NCBI RefSeq assembly: GCF_014851685.1
Contig: NZ_JACVAC010000010.1
Location: 124,001 to 188,000, forward strand
DNA: 64,000 bases
Direction: 5' to 3'
DNA from: Pseudomonas sp. PDM05
GTDB lineage: Bacteria; Pseudomonadota; Gammaproteobacteria; Pseudomonadales; Pseudomonadaceae
Shown: piece by piece, positions 51,048 through 59,951 of the stretch
Position numbering within the stretch: the first letter of the stretch is position 1
Layout: every line of letters begins with the position of its first letter
The notes under the pieces: generated by a model
Database searches by the model: none
Seen by the model: only the letters and a program-made list of their open reading frames with translations
What the model was told of the DNA's origin: nothing
Program-made: the position numbers and the translations under genes

Positions 51048-51344
51048 TCAGGGATACCCCAACACCTGCTTCACCGAAGCCAGATTCCCCGCAATCCACC
51101 CCCGATCAATCGCCCCCCAACTGCGGATCCGATACTGCCCCGCATGATTGCGCGCCCCGTCTTCCTGCTCGAACTCACACACGATGTCCAAGTCGGCCAA
51201 CGCCGCAATCGTGTCCTGCGCCGTGCGCCGGGGCATGCCGGTGACGTCGGTCAATGCCGGCACATTGCTCGCCAGCCCGCTGTCGATCAGGTACGCCACG
51301 TACAGACGGCGGTAGAAGCTGCTCTTGGTCTTGCTCACATCCAT
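51048..51344 (-). CDS. Small winged-helix DNA-binding-like protein
   Basis: A 98-residue protein. VPALTDVTGMPRRTAQDTIA looks like a helix-turn-helix and ALADLDIVCEFEQEDG like the wing; it ends WGAIDRGWIAGNLASVKQVL. I think it belongs to the small winged-helix family HTH_43. It begins 19 bases after the YgjP-like gene stop, so the two are probably one operon. Target unknown. Confidence 0.65.
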   Translation of the reverse strand: MDVSKTKSSFYRRLYVAYLIDSGLASNVPALTDVTGMPRRTAQDTIAALADLDIVCEFEQEDGARNHAGQYRIRSWGAIDRGWIAGNLASVKQVLGYP

Positions 51345-51363
51345 GGTCGGTCGCCTTATGCGG

Positions 51364-51864
51364 TCAGGGCTTGCCTTGCAGGTCGCGATACGTGAGGTAC
51401 ACCCGCAGGTCGAATTCCACCTGATGGTAGCCCGGCATCATGTAGTCGCAGAGTTTGTAGAATGCCTTGTTGTGGTCCGATTCCTTGAAGTGCGCCAGTT
51501 CGTGAACGACGATCATGCGCAGGAACTCCGGCGCCGCGTCCTTGAACAGCGCCGCGATGCGGATTTCTTTCTTGGATTTGAGATTGCCGCCCTGCACCCG
51601 TGAAATCGTCGTATGCAGGCCGAGGGCGCGGTGGGTCAGGTCCAGGCGGTTGTCGAACAGCACTTTGTCGATGGCCGGCGCGTTGCGCAGGTGCTCCTGC
51701 TTCAAGGCCAGGGCGTAGGCGTACAGGGCCTTGTCGCTCTGCACGGCGTGACGTTCAGGGTAGCGCTGCTCAAGGTAGGCGCCCAACTGGTCCTTGGCGA
51801 TCAGTTGGCGCACTTGCTCCTGGAGCGCAGCGGGATAGGCCTGGAGGTATTTCAGCGCGGTCAT
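51364..51864 (-). CDS. YgjP-like zinc metallopeptidase (DUF45)
   Basis: A 166-residue soluble protein with HELAHFKESDH (His121, His125, His131), a zinc-binding HExxH motif with a third histidine six residues on, as in the YgjP/WLM group. An aromatic C-terminal stretch (MMPGYHQVEFDLRVYLTY) follows. It is related to SprT-like proteases; substrate unknown. Confidence 0.8.
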   Translation of the reverse strand: MTALKYLQAYPAALQEQVRQLIAKDQLGAYLEQRYPERHAVQSDKALYAYALALKQEHLRNAPAIDKVLFDNRLDLTHRALGLHTTISRVQGGNLKSKKEIRIAALFKDAAPEFLRMIVVHELAHFKESDHNKAFYKLCDYMMPGYHQVEFDLRVYLTYRDLQGKP

Positions 51865-51906
51865 GGGGTCTGCAACAGGGTTCGAATGGCCGCCAGTGTA
51901 ACGAAT

Positions 51907-54009
51907 TCAGACCTGCCGAGGGTGCGGCCAGCTGGCGACTTCGTCGGCCATCAGCGGTTGCGCAATCAGCGGGCCCTGGGCAAACGCGCAACCACTGGCC
52001 TTGAGCCAATCCGCCTGCGCCTGGGTGGCCACCCCTTCGGCAACCACCAGCACATCAAAGTGTCCGCACAGTTCGATGATGCTGCGCGCCATCGCCGCAT
52101 CCCGGGTCGATCCCGGCAAACGGGCGACCAGTTGCGGGTCGAGCTTGAGGGTGTCGAACTCAAGGTCACGCAGATGGGCCAGGGAACAATGGCCGCAACC
52201 AAAGTCATCCAGTGCGATGCGCACCCCAATCTGGCGCAGCAGCTTGAGTTGCTTGGCCGACTCTTCCAGGTTGCTGGTCAGGCAGTCTTCGCTGATCTCC
52301 ACTTCCAGCTGGCGTCCCTGCAACCCATGGCGCTCTACCACCTGCTGCAACTGGGCGGCGAGGTTGGGCATATTGAACTGGTTGCCGCTCAGGCTGACGC
52401 TCAGCACCAACTCCGGGTCAAACGTTTGCCAGGCCTGGCGCTGGGCGGCGACTTGCTGGTAGATCCAGGCGCTCAACTGGCTGATCAACCGCGCCTCTTC
52501 CAGCAGCGGCAAAAACAGCCCTGGCGGCACATCACCGACACTGGGGTGCTGCCAGCGCAACAACGCCTCGACGCCACGTAAACGCCCGTCCAGCAGCGAC
52601 ACCTGGGGTTGGTACACCAGTGTGAAATCTCTGTTCTCGATGGCCATGCGCACGCTGTCTTCCAGCATCAGGCGTGAGCGGGCGCGGCCGTTCATGTCTT
52701 GATCGTAATAGCGATACTGCTGACGCCCGGCGCGCTTGGCTTCGTACATGGCGATGTCGGCTGCACGCAACAGGCCGCTCAAGTCCGCGCCGCAGTCGGG
52801 GAACGTCGCGATGCCGATGCTCACGCCAAGCATCACATCCAGGCCGTCAACCTGCTGGCAGATCGACACGCGCTCGATGAGTTTTTCTGCAATCTTCGCC
52901 GCTTGCTCGGGGAATTCCAGCTCCAGCAGCGCGGTGAATTCGTCGCCCCCCATGCGCCCCAGGATGTCGTAGGAGCGCAGGCATGCCTGCATCTGTTCCG
53001 AGACCCAACGCAACACACGATCCCCCGCATCATGGCCGAGGGAGTCGTTGACCCGCTTGAAACCATCGAGGTCCAGGTACAGCAGCACCAGTGCGTTCTC
53101 GTTGCGTTCGCTGCGCAGCAACGTGCTTTCCACCGCCTGGTAGAAGCCGCGCCGGTTCAGCAGGCCGGTCAACGGGTCGGTCACCGCCTGAAACTCCAGT
53201 TGCTGATGCAGGTGGCGCACTTCGGACATGTCCAGCACCGTCACCACCATGGCCTTCTGCTCGGCGGGCAATGGCGCGCTGGACAAGGCCACCGCCACCT
53301 GCTGGCCGCGACTGGTGCGCAAAATGGCGTCGTGCAGGCGCCACGTCTCACCTTTGCAGTACGCCTCATACATGGGGAAGCTCAGCCAGGCGGGCACGTG
53401 GGGCTTTTGCAGGAAGCTCAGGAAGCTCTCGCCCTGCAACTCGAGCATCGTGGCGTTCAACAACCGCGAAATCGCCGGGTTGGCGTACTGGATCACACTG
53501 CCCTCGCCCACCACCAGAATGCCCTCGGCGGCGTTGTCCAACACCGAGGCATTAAAGGCGCGGGCGGACTCCAGGTCATGACTCAGGCGCTGCAAGGCCC
53601 GGCGGTTGCGCTGGTGTTCCAGCAATGCCTGAACCTTGGGCTTGAGGATATGCGGGTCAAACGGCTTGAACAGGTAGTCGATCGCCCCGCTGGCATAACC
53701 TTCCTGCACGGCGGCGGGCGACTGCGCATTGGCGGTGAGAAAAATAATCGGGGTCATGCGCGTGCGCTGGCTGCCACGCATCAGCCGCGCCACTTCAAAA
53801 CCGTCCATGCCGGGCATGCGCACGTCCAGCAGGACCAGGTCGACTTCGTGGGCCAACAGTAATTCCAGCGCTTCCATGCCGGACGCGGCGGTCATCACCC
53901 GCCAATCTTCACGCTGCAAAAGCGCACGCATGCTGATGAGGTTTTCCGGGTAGTCGTCGACCACCAAAAGAACCGAACTGCCATCGCCGTTGTGTGGAGC
54001 GCAATCCAT
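51907..54009 (-). CDS. REC-PAS-GGDEF-EAL cyclic-di-GMP protein
   Basis: A 700-residue cytoplasmic response regulator. An intact receiver domain comes first (VVDDYPENL, Asp62 in DLVLLDVRMPG, FKPF), then a PAS domain (about 140-260), a GGDEF domain with the intact motif MGGDEF (about 353) and an EAL domain with VEALLRWQHP (481). In EAL the usual Asn-containing strand reads SVSLSGNQF and the loop reads DDFGCGHCSL, so phosphodiesterase activity is doubtful; cyclase activity looks possible. No histidine kinase gene is adjacent. I chose ATG 54009 rather than the open frame 24 codons upstream, because it begins just before the receiver domain. Confidence 0.88.
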   Translation of the reverse strand: MDCAPHNGDGSSVLLVVDDYPENLISMRALLQREDWRVMTAASGMEALELLLAHEVDLVLLDVRMPGMDGFEVARLMRGSQRTRMTPIIFLTANAQSPAAVQEGYASGAIDYLFKPFDPHILKPKVQALLEHQRNRRALQRLSHDLESARAFNASVLDNAAEGILVVGEGSVIQYANPAISRLLNATMLELQGESFLSFLQKPHVPAWLSFPMYEAYCKGETWRLHDAILRTSRGQQVAVALSSAPLPAEQKAMVVTVLDMSEVRHLHQQLEFQAVTDPLTGLLNRRGFYQAVESTLLRSERNENALVLLYLDLDGFKRVNDSLGHDAGDRVLRWVSEQMQACLRSYDILGRMGGDEFTALLELEFPEQAAKIAEKLIERVSICQQVDGLDVMLGVSIGIATFPDCGADLSGLLRAADIAMYEAKRAGRQQYRYYDQDMNGRARSRLMLEDSVRMAIENRDFTLVYQPQVSLLDGRLRGVEALLRWQHPSVGDVPPGLFLPLLEEARLISQLSAWIYQQVAAQRQAWQTFDPELVLSVSLSGNQFNMPNLAAQLQQVVERHGLQGRQLEVEISEDCLTSNLEESAKQLKLLRQIGVRIALDDFGCGHCSLAHLRDLEFDTLKLDPQLVARLPGSTRDAAMARSIIELCGHFDVLVVAEGVATQAQADWLKASGCAFAQGPLIAQPLMADEVASWPHPRQV

Positions 54010-54236
54010 GCTGCTTCTCTTCCTTAAGGTGCAATTCCGGTCATTTTTGAGAGAAAACCCGGACAAACCCTGAGGCTTCACTCTAGACCCGGTTCCTGAA
54101 AATCAGAAGTGACGTGGATGCCATGATAGACGCAAAGTTCAGTCAGCCGACTAACGGTCAACCGCTACAGCCCGCGGTTCATGGGAAACATGGCTTTTTG
54201 ACATTTCGCTGACGCCAATAAGTTGCCAACCAGTGT

Positions 54237-54265
54237 TTAACAACCGGACAAGCACCGCCTATAAA
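54237..54265 (+). promoter_or_regulatory. Sigma-70 promoter for the alginate lyase gene
   Basis: TTAACA (54237-54242) and TATAAA (54260-54265) are 17 bases apart, 57 bases before the start codon. The rest of the 54010-54321 gap holds nothing clear apart from an isolated TTGACA at 54198. Confidence 0.55.
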
Positions 54266-54321
54266 GAACTTGTCTGGCCTCCGGGCCAAAGCTTTCACCC
54301 CTCTGTAAAAAGGCCTACGCC

Positions 54322-54987
54322 ATGATCGACCTCTCTACCTGGAACCTGAGCATCCCTGTCGGCTCCCCGCCTGCGACCATCGATACGCCAAAGCTGATGA
54401 GCGGCTTTAACGATCAATACTTCCAGGCCGAAGGCAGCAACGTGCAGTTCTGGACCCCGGTGACCGGCACCCGCACCGAAAACGCCATCTACCCACGCAG
54501 CGAACTGCGCGAAACCTACGCCGATGGGCGTTTGCGCAACTGGACCTACCCGGATGCGGACAACTTCCTGCGCGCGACCCTGGCGGTCAATCAAGTGCCA
54601 TCCTCGGGCAAGATCGTGATCGGGCAGATTCACGCCTACGACAGCCAGAAACCGCTGATCAAGCTGGAGTATCAATTCAAGGAGAAGACCCAGACCGGCA
54701 ACATCGTCGCCAAAGTGCGCATGCGCCCGGATGAGGATGAAGGGCGGGTAGTGATCGTCGCTTCGAATGTGCCGCTGCAGAAGAGCTTCACCTATGTGAT
54801 CAATCTGAATAAGGCAGGGTTGCTCAGCGTGTATGCCGCGGATGGCGAGTGGAACGAACGCATTGGTGCGGCGTGGGGGGCGAAGCCGTTGTATTTCAAG
54901 GCGGGGGCGTATGTGCAGGACAACAGTGGAGATAGCAAGGAAGGCGCGAAGGTGACCTTTGCAAAGTTGGATATTGATCACGACTGA
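54322..54987 (+). CDS. Polysaccharide lyase family 7 alginate lyase, no signal peptide
   Basis: A 221-residue PL7 lyase. The three family motifs are present: RSELRE (first strand), QIHAYD (catalytic His) and YFKAGAYVQD (catalytic Tyr). It starts directly with DLSTWNLSIPVGSPP, as in the P. aeruginosa PL7 protein PA1167. There is no signal peptide, so the enzyme is either cytoplasmic or leaves by another route. QIH in place of QVH is associated with activity on guluronate-containing substrates in this family. AAAAGG precedes the start. Confidence 0.88.
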   Translation: MIDLSTWNLSIPVGSPPATIDTPKLMSGFNDQYFQAEGSNVQFWTPVTGTRTENAIYPRSELRETYADGRLRNWTYPDADNFLRATLAVNQVPSSGKIVIGQIHAYDSQKPLIKLEYQFKEKTQTGNIVAKVRMRPDEDEGRVVIVASNVPLQKSFTYVINLNKAGLLSVYAADGEWNERIGAAWGAKPLYFKAGAYVQDNSGDSKEGAKVTFAKLDIDHD

Positions 54988-55220
54988 ACACCGACACGCT
55001 GTCAGCACGGTTTTTTTCATTCTTCAACACACTGGGGAATGGAAAAAACCGTCGATATAGCCAACACCTATAAAACACTGTCAAGTTTCACAGGTGGAGG
55101 GCACATCAACTCCCTTTAGACTTGGCACACGGCACCGCACTCAGATCACAACGTCGGACGCAGTTGAGTGACTGAGCCAGAGATTGTCCTGCCGATAGCC
55201 ACGTTACCCCGGAGTAGTTG

Positions 55221-55649
55221 ATGCCCAGCTTAATTTCTATTGCTCAAGCTCCTGTCTCCGGATTTTCATCGGGCAACCAACCCAAGATATATAACGCGGT
55301 GCCACCGGGGGGGTTTTCAACCGGCCCTCAGACTTTGCCGGTAGTCAGTATCAACATCAGGTACCTCGTCCTCTATCACCTGCTCGACGTAGACACCCGG
55401 ATCAATGACACGGTGACCTATTATTTGTACCCGGTTCCCTCTGCCGGTTTCCCGAGGGTGACTGTTATCACCACGCTGCTGACCGCTGCCCGCTTGCAGG
55501 CATTCATTACCAACAAGCAAGAGCACTACGAGGCGGAGGCACCATTCAAATTCAATTCACCTGGCACCTACGACATTTATTTCGAACAGACCAATGCATC
55601 CGGAACTTACACCGTTATCTCGCAGAATCTACGGTTTACCGTTATTTGA
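55221..55649 (+). CDS. Unrecognised protein, probably beta-rich
   Basis: A 142-residue protein with no signal peptide or membrane segment. It has alternating hydrophobic stretches (VVSINIRYLVLYHLLDV, DTVTYYLYPVP, FPRVTVITTLLTAARLQAFI, GTYDIYFEQTNASGTYTVIS), which suggests an Ig-like or jelly-roll beta sandwich. GGAG lies 7 bases before ATG 55221. It is more AT-rich than its neighbours and ends before a strong terminator. No family recognised. Confidence 0.6.
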   Translation: MPSLISIAQAPVSGFSSGNQPKIYNAVPPGGFSTGPQTLPVVSINIRYLVLYHLLDVDTRINDTVTYYLYPVPSAGFPRVTVITTLLTAARLQAFITNKQEHYEAEAPFKFNSPGTYDIYFEQTNASGTYTVISQNLRFTVI

Positions 55650-55661
55650 ACCAGCAGGCAC

Positions 55662-55693
55662 AAAAAAGCCCGCATCGCTGCGGGCTTCTTTTT
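55662..55693. terminator. Bidirectional terminator between the unknown gene and fba
   Basis: AAGCCCGCA (55666-55674) and TGCGGGCTT (55679-55687) pair around TCGC, with an A-run on the left and TTTTT on the right, so it can end transcripts from both sides. Confidence 0.88.
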
Positions 55694-55706
55694 AAACGCT
55701 TGGGGC

Positions 55707-56771
55707 TTAGTTGACCTTGGCGTTCAACTCACCTTTCAAATACCGCTGGTACATCGCTTCCAACGAGATCGGCTTGATCTTCGAAGCATTACCGGCAGTA
55801 CCAAACGCTTCATAACGCGCGATACACACATCACGCATCGCAGTCACAGTGGCGCCGAAGAACTTACGCGGGTCGAATTCGCTCGGGTTGGTAGCCATCA
55901 GGCGACGCATCGCACCCGTGGACGCCAGGCGCAGGTCGGTGTCGATGTTGACCTTGCGCACGCCGTGCTTGATACCTTCGACGATTTCTTCAACCGGTAC
56001 GCCGTAGGTTTCTTTGATGTCGCCGCCGTACTGGTTGATGATCGCCAGCCATTCTTGCGGCACCGAGGAAGAACCGTGCATCACCAGGTGGGTGTTGGGG
56101 ATGCGCTTGTGGATTTCCTTGATGCGGTCGATGGCCAGCACGTCGCCGGTAGGTGGCTTGGTGAACTTGTAGGCGCCGTGGCTGGTGCCGATGGCGATGG
56201 CCAGGGCGTCGACCTGGGTCTTCTTGACGAAGTCAGCGGCTTCTTCCGGGTCGGTCAGCATCTGGCTGTGATCCAGCACGCCTTCGGCGCCGATGCCGTC
56301 TTCTTCGCCGGCCATGCCGGTTTCCAGGGACCCCAGGCAGCCCAACTCGCCTTCAACCGACACGCCGCAGGCGTGGGCCATGGCGACGGTTTGTTGGGTA
56401 ACGCGTACGTTGTACTCGTAGTCGGTCGGGGTCTTGCCGTCTTCGCCGAGGGAGCCGTCCATCATCACCGAGCTGAAGCCCAGTTGGATGGAGCGCTGGC
56501 ACACGTCAGGGCTGGTGCCGTGGTCCTGGTGCATGCACACCGGGATGTGCGGGAATTCTTCGATCGCGGCAAGGATCAGGTGACGCAGGAACGGCGCGCC
56601 AGCGTATTTGCGGGCACCGGCCGAAGCCTGGACGATCACTGGGGAGTCGGTCTTGTCAGCGGCTTCCATGATGGCGCGCATCTGCTCAAGGTTGTTGACG
56701 TTAAAGGCTGGGACGCCGTAGCCGTATTCGGCTGCGTGGTCCAGCATTTGACGCATGCTGATAAGTGCCAT
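55707..56771 (-). CDS. fba: Class II fructose-1,6-bisphosphate aldolase
   Basis: A 354-residue zinc-dependent aldolase of the Calvin-type subclass. VPAFNVNNLEQMRAIMEAA at the start, zinc ligands in PVCMHQDHGTSP, GSLGEDGKTPTDYEYNVRVT (read in two parts), and LVMHGSSSVPQEW are diagnostic. Acts mainly in gluconeogenesis in pseudomonads, where the Entner-Doudoroff route handles sugar. Last of the tkt-epd-pgk block, as in P. aeruginosa (fda). Confidence 0.94.
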   Translation of the reverse strand: MALISMRQMLDHAAEYGYGVPAFNVNNLEQMRAIMEAADKTDSPVIVQASAGARKYAGAPFLRHLILAAIEEFPHIPVCMHQDHGTSPDVCQRSIQLGFSSVMMDGSLGEDGKTPTDYEYNVRVTQQTVAMAHACGVSVEGELGCLGSLETGMAGEEDGIGAEGVLDHSQMLTDPEEAADFVKKTQVDALAIAIGTSHGAYKFTKPPTGDVLAIDRIKEIHKRIPNTHLVMHGSSSVPQEWLAIINQYGGDIKETYGVPVEEIVEGIKHGVRKVNIDTDLRLASTGAMRRLMATNPSEFDPRKFFGATVTAMRDVCIARYEAFGTAGNASKIKPISLEAMYQRYLKGELNAKVN

Positions 56772-56925
56772 TGTGTTGTCTCTCCCGGTCGAGGGTCGTT
56801 AATCGTGCAAGCCTGCCGTAGCGGCGACTGCTATTCAAGTTATTGCCGGTCAGGTTTGCTTGCCTGGCCTGCTGAATCGTTATTGCTGATTGGATTTAAC
56901 CAATCTGAAGTTGAAACGGGGTCAA

Positions 56926-57015
56926 TGTGGGAGCTGGCTTGCCTGCGATGGCGGTGTACCAGATGCCGAATTCGCTAACTGACCCACCGCTTTCGCGGGC
57001 AAGCCCGCTCCCACA
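56926..57015. repeat. Hybrid REP doublet between the MliC-like gene and fba
   Basis: The left unit is of the CTGGCTTGCCTGCGAT type and the right of the CGGGCTTGCCCGCGAA type; TGTGGG ends outward. Confidence 0.88.
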
Positions 57016-57035
57016 TTTGAACTCTATTGATCCAA

Positions 57036-57368
57036 CTATTGAGCTTTGCAGCCACGGCCGATCAAATCGTCGGTGGCGACCCAGTAAACCAGGCCTTCCT
57101 CACCTTTTGTGTGAAACGCCAATTGGTCGTTGGCGTACAGCGCACCCGAGGCGGCGACGTCTTGCTTGAGGCGGTAGACCTGGTCAGAACCGCCGAGGCG
57201 TACGTCCACCTCACTGCGGGCTGCATTGGCAAAGCGCCAGTTGACCTCGGCCTTGCTGTCGCAGGTCCAGGTGGTCCACTTGTCGGCAGGCTCTGCCTTG
57301 TTGAACATGTTCATGCTGCTGCAGCCGGCCAACAGGGCCAGGGCTGCCAGGGCGAAAACGCCTTTCAT
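57036..57368 (-). CDS. MliC-like lipoprotein (C-type lysozyme inhibitor fold)
   Basis: A 110-residue lipoprotein: lipobox LLAGC with Cys16 in the start FALAALALLAGCSSMNMF. The mature part (WTCDSKAEVNWRF ... VYRLKQDVAASGALYANDQ ... FHTKGEEGLVYWV, ending in GRGCKAQ) follows the MliC/PliC pattern, including the SGxxY loop and two cysteines. Lies between pgk and fba with another small lipoprotein. A lysozyme-inhibiting function is a family inference. Confidence 0.7.
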   Translation of the reverse strand: MKGVFALAALALLAGCSSMNMFNKAEPADKWTTWTCDSKAEVNWRFANAARSEVDVRLGGSDQVYRLKQDVAASGALYANDQLAFHTKGEEGLVYWVATDDLIGRGCKAQ

Positions 57369-57415
57369 TGCCAATCCTCGTGAGGCGACCAACGGCCGCC
57401 AATTGATCAGACCCG

Positions 57416-57643
57416 TCAAGGACAACCCTGTTCCTGACCGTTGGGCGCAGCGTCGTATTTCTCCAGCCGTTCATTGCCGATACGCTTGTTGATCACCGGC
57501 ATGGTCTCGGCTTGCCAGTCAGCCTGGTAGCAGCTTTTTTTCGGCTGTGCCCCAGGCGTTCCGGCCTCGGACGCCGCGTTCGGCGTGCTGCCGCAGCCGG
57601 CCAACAGGCCCGCTGCGATCACCAATGCCAACGTCTTGATCAT
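57416..57643 (-). CDS. Small lipoprotein, function unknown
   Basis: A 75-residue lipoprotein: MIKTLALVIAAGLLAGCGS gives lipobox LLAGC. The mature part is 58 residues, polar, with two cysteines (KKSCYQADW and the final GCP). AAGGAG lies 7 bases before ATG 57643. It starts 29 bases after the pgk stop; an equivalent is present at this place in P. aeruginosa. Function unknown. Confidence 0.75.
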   Translation of the reverse strand: MIKTLALVIAAGLLAGCGSTPNAASEAGTPGAQPKKSCYQADWQAETMPVINKRIGNERLEKYDAAPNGQEQGCP

Positions 57644-57672
57644 GGGAATGCTCCTTTTCCGGATCACGCGCC

Positions 57673-58836
57673 TTAGCCTTTGGCCCGTGTTTCCAGCACT
57701 TCAACCGCCGGCAGGACCTTGCCTTCGACGAACTCGAGGAACGCGCCACCCCCGGTAGAAATGTAGGAGATCTGATCAGCAACGCCATATTTATCGATGG
57801 CCGCCAGGGTGTCGCCACCGCCGGCAATCGAGAATGCCGAGCTCTCAGCGATGGCCTTGGCCAGCACCTTGGTGCCGTTGCCGAACTGGTCGAACTCGAA
57901 TACGCCGACCGGGCCGTTCCACAGGATGGTCTGGGAGGCTTTCAGCAGTTCGGCAAAGTTGGCCGCGGTTTGCGGACCAATGTCCAGGATCATGTCGTCG
58001 GCAGCCACGTCTGCGATCAGCTTGACGGTGGCTTCGGCGCTCTCGGCGAATTCCTTGGCGACGACCACGTCTACCGGCAATGGCACGCTGACTTTAGCGG
58101 CGATGGCGCGGGCGGTGTCGAGCAGGTCCGGCTCGTACAGCGACTTGCCCACCGGGTGGCCGGCGGCGGCCAGGAAGGTGTTGGCGATACCGCCGCCAAC
58201 GATCAGCTGGTTGCAGATCTGGCTCAGGCTGTTGAGCACGTCCAGCTTGGTGGAGACTTTGGAACCGGCAACAATGGCCGCCATCGGTTGCGCCGGCGCG
58301 CCCAGGGCCTTGCCCAGTGCGTCCAGTTCAGCGGCCAGCAAAGGGCCCGCAGCGGCGACTTTGGCGAACTTGGCCACGCCGTGGGTCGAACCTTCGGCAC
58401 GGTGAGCGGTGCCGAATGCATCCATCACGAACACGTCGCACAGCGCTGCGTATTGCTGGGCCAGTTCGTCGCTGTTCTTTTTCTCGCCCTTGTTGAAGCG
58501 CACGTTTTCGAACAGCACGATGTCGCCGGCTTTAACGTCGACGCCAGCCAGGTAGTCAGCCACCAGCGGCACCTCGCGGCCCAGGGCCTTGCTCAGGTAA
58601 TCGGCTACAGGCTTGAGGCTGTTTTCGGCGGAGAACTCACCTTCGGTCGGACGACCCAGGTGGGAGCAGACCATCACGGCCGCACCTTTTTCCAGGGCCA
58701 GCTTGATGGTCGGCAGCGAGGCCAGGATTCGCGCATCGCTGGTGACAACACCGTCCTTGACTGGGACGTTGAGGTCTTCGCGGATCAGTACGCGCTTACC
58801 TTGCAGATCGAGGTCGGTCATCTTCAACACGGTCAT
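57673..58836 (-). CDS. pgk: Phosphoglycerate kinase
   Basis: A 387-residue kinase that interconverts 1,3-bisphosphoglycerate and 3-phosphoglycerate. Signatures: KRVLIREDLNVPVKDGVV (substrate site), VMVCSHLGRPTEGEFS, FENVRFNKGEKKN, VIVAGSKVSTKLDVL-like AIVAGSKVSTKL, and GGGDTLAAIDKYGV. ATG 58836 is 8 bases after AGGAA. It follows epd by 17 bases, so they are cotranscribed. Confidence 0.95.
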   Translation of the reverse strand: MTVLKMTDLDLQGKRVLIREDLNVPVKDGVVTSDARILASLPTIKLALEKGAAVMVCSHLGRPTEGEFSAENSLKPVADYLSKALGREVPLVADYLAGVDVKAGDIVLFENVRFNKGEKKNSDELAQQYAALCDVFVMDAFGTAHRAEGSTHGVAKFAKVAAAGPLLAAELDALGKALGAPAQPMAAIVAGSKVSTKLDVLNSLSQICNQLIVGGGIANTFLAAAGHPVGKSLYEPDLLDTARAIAAKVSVPLPVDVVVAKEFAESAEATVKLIADVAADDMILDIGPQTAANFAELLKASQTILWNGPVGVFEFDQFGNGTKVLAKAIAESSAFSIAGGGDTLAAIDKYGVADQISYISTGGGAFLEFVEGKVLPAVEVLETRAKG

Positions 58837-58853
58837 GGGTCGCAGTTCCTGAA

Positions 58854-59909
58854 TTACTGTTGAGGTTGTTTGGAGGCGATGTGCAGATAGTGTCCTGCAA
58901 CATCCAGCATGCGGTTGGCAAACCCCCATTCGTTGTCGAACCAGGCCAGGATGTTCACCAGCCTCGGGCCGGAAACGCGGGTCTGGCTGGCATCGACAAT
59001 CGCCGAATGCGGGTCATGGTTGAAATCACAACTGGCGTGGGGCAACTCGGTGTAGGCCAAAAGGCCTTTGAGCGGGCCGCTGGTGGCGGCGTCGCGCAGG
59101 ATCCGGTTGACCTCCGTCGCATCGGTGTCGCTCACGGTCTGCATGGTGATGTCCAGGCAAGACACGTTCACCGTCGGCACCCGTACGGCTTTGGCCTGGA
59201 TTCGCCCGGCAAGTTCCGGCAGCAGTCGTTCGATGCCGCGCGCCAGGCCCGTGGACACCGGAATCACCGATTGGAACGCCGAACGCGTACGACGCAGGTC
59301 TTCATGGTGGTAGGCGTCGATCACCGGCTGGTCGTTCATCGCCGAGTGAATCGTGGTGATCGACACGTAGTCCACACCAATCGCCTGATCCAGCAGGCGC
59401 AACAGCGGCACGCTGCAGTTGGTGGTGCAGGAGGCGTTGGACACCAACAGCTCCGCGCCGGTCAGGCAATCCTGGTTGATGCCGTAGACGATGGTGGCGT
59501 CGACATCCGCCTCGCTGGCCATCGGCTGGGAAAACAGCACACGCGGCGCGCCGGCGTCGAGGAAACGCTGGCCATCGGCACGGGTGTGATAGACACCGGA
59601 ACACTCCAGCACCAGGTCGACGCCCAGTGCTTTCCAGTCGATGCCTTCGGGGGTGGCACTGCGCAGGACCTGCACGCAGTTGCCATTAATATGCAGACAA
59701 TCGCCCTCGACCCGCACTTCGCCTGGGAAACGGCCGTGGGTGGAGTCAAAGCGTGTCAGGTATTCGACGCTGGCCATGTCGGCCAGATCGTTGATCGCAA
59801 CAATTTCAAACCCGGCAGCCGCCCCTCGCTCGAACAGAGCACGCAAGACGCAACGACCAATGCGGCCGTAGCCGTTGAGTGCAACTTTGTAGGGACGCGG
59901 TTGAGGCAT
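58854..59909 (-). CDS. epd: D-erythrose-4-phosphate dehydrogenase
   Basis: A 351-residue GAPDH-family enzyme. NAD motif NGYGRIGRCVLRALFERG and catalytic cysteine in SNASCTTNCSVPLLR. The position between tkt and pgk and the ERG/GAAAGFEIVAINDLAD variations fit Epd, which makes 4-phosphoerythronate for pyridoxal phosphate synthesis, rather than glycolytic GAPDH. Specificity between the two cannot be proved from this sequence alone. Start ATG 59909; the frame is open 44 codons upstream into the REP doublet. Confidence 0.85.
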   Translation of the reverse strand: MPQPRPYKVALNGYGRIGRCVLRALFERGAAAGFEIVAINDLADMASVEYLTRFDSTHGRFPGEVRVEGDCLHINGNCVQVLRSATPEGIDWKALGVDLVLECSGVYHTRADGQRFLDAGAPRVLFSQPMASEADVDATIVYGINQDCLTGAELLVSNASCTTNCSVPLLRLLDQAIGVDYVSITTIHSAMNDQPVIDAYHHEDLRRTRSAFQSVIPVSTGLARGIERLLPELAGRIQAKAVRVPTVNVSCLDITMQTVSDTDATEVNRILRDAATSGPLKGLLAYTELPHASCDFNHDPHSAIVDASQTRVSGPRLVNILAWFDNEWGFANRMLDVAGHYLHIASKQPQQ

Positions 59910-59951
59910 GGGGTTCTCGATTACCTTGGGTAAAGGGGTGACTGTCAGACC

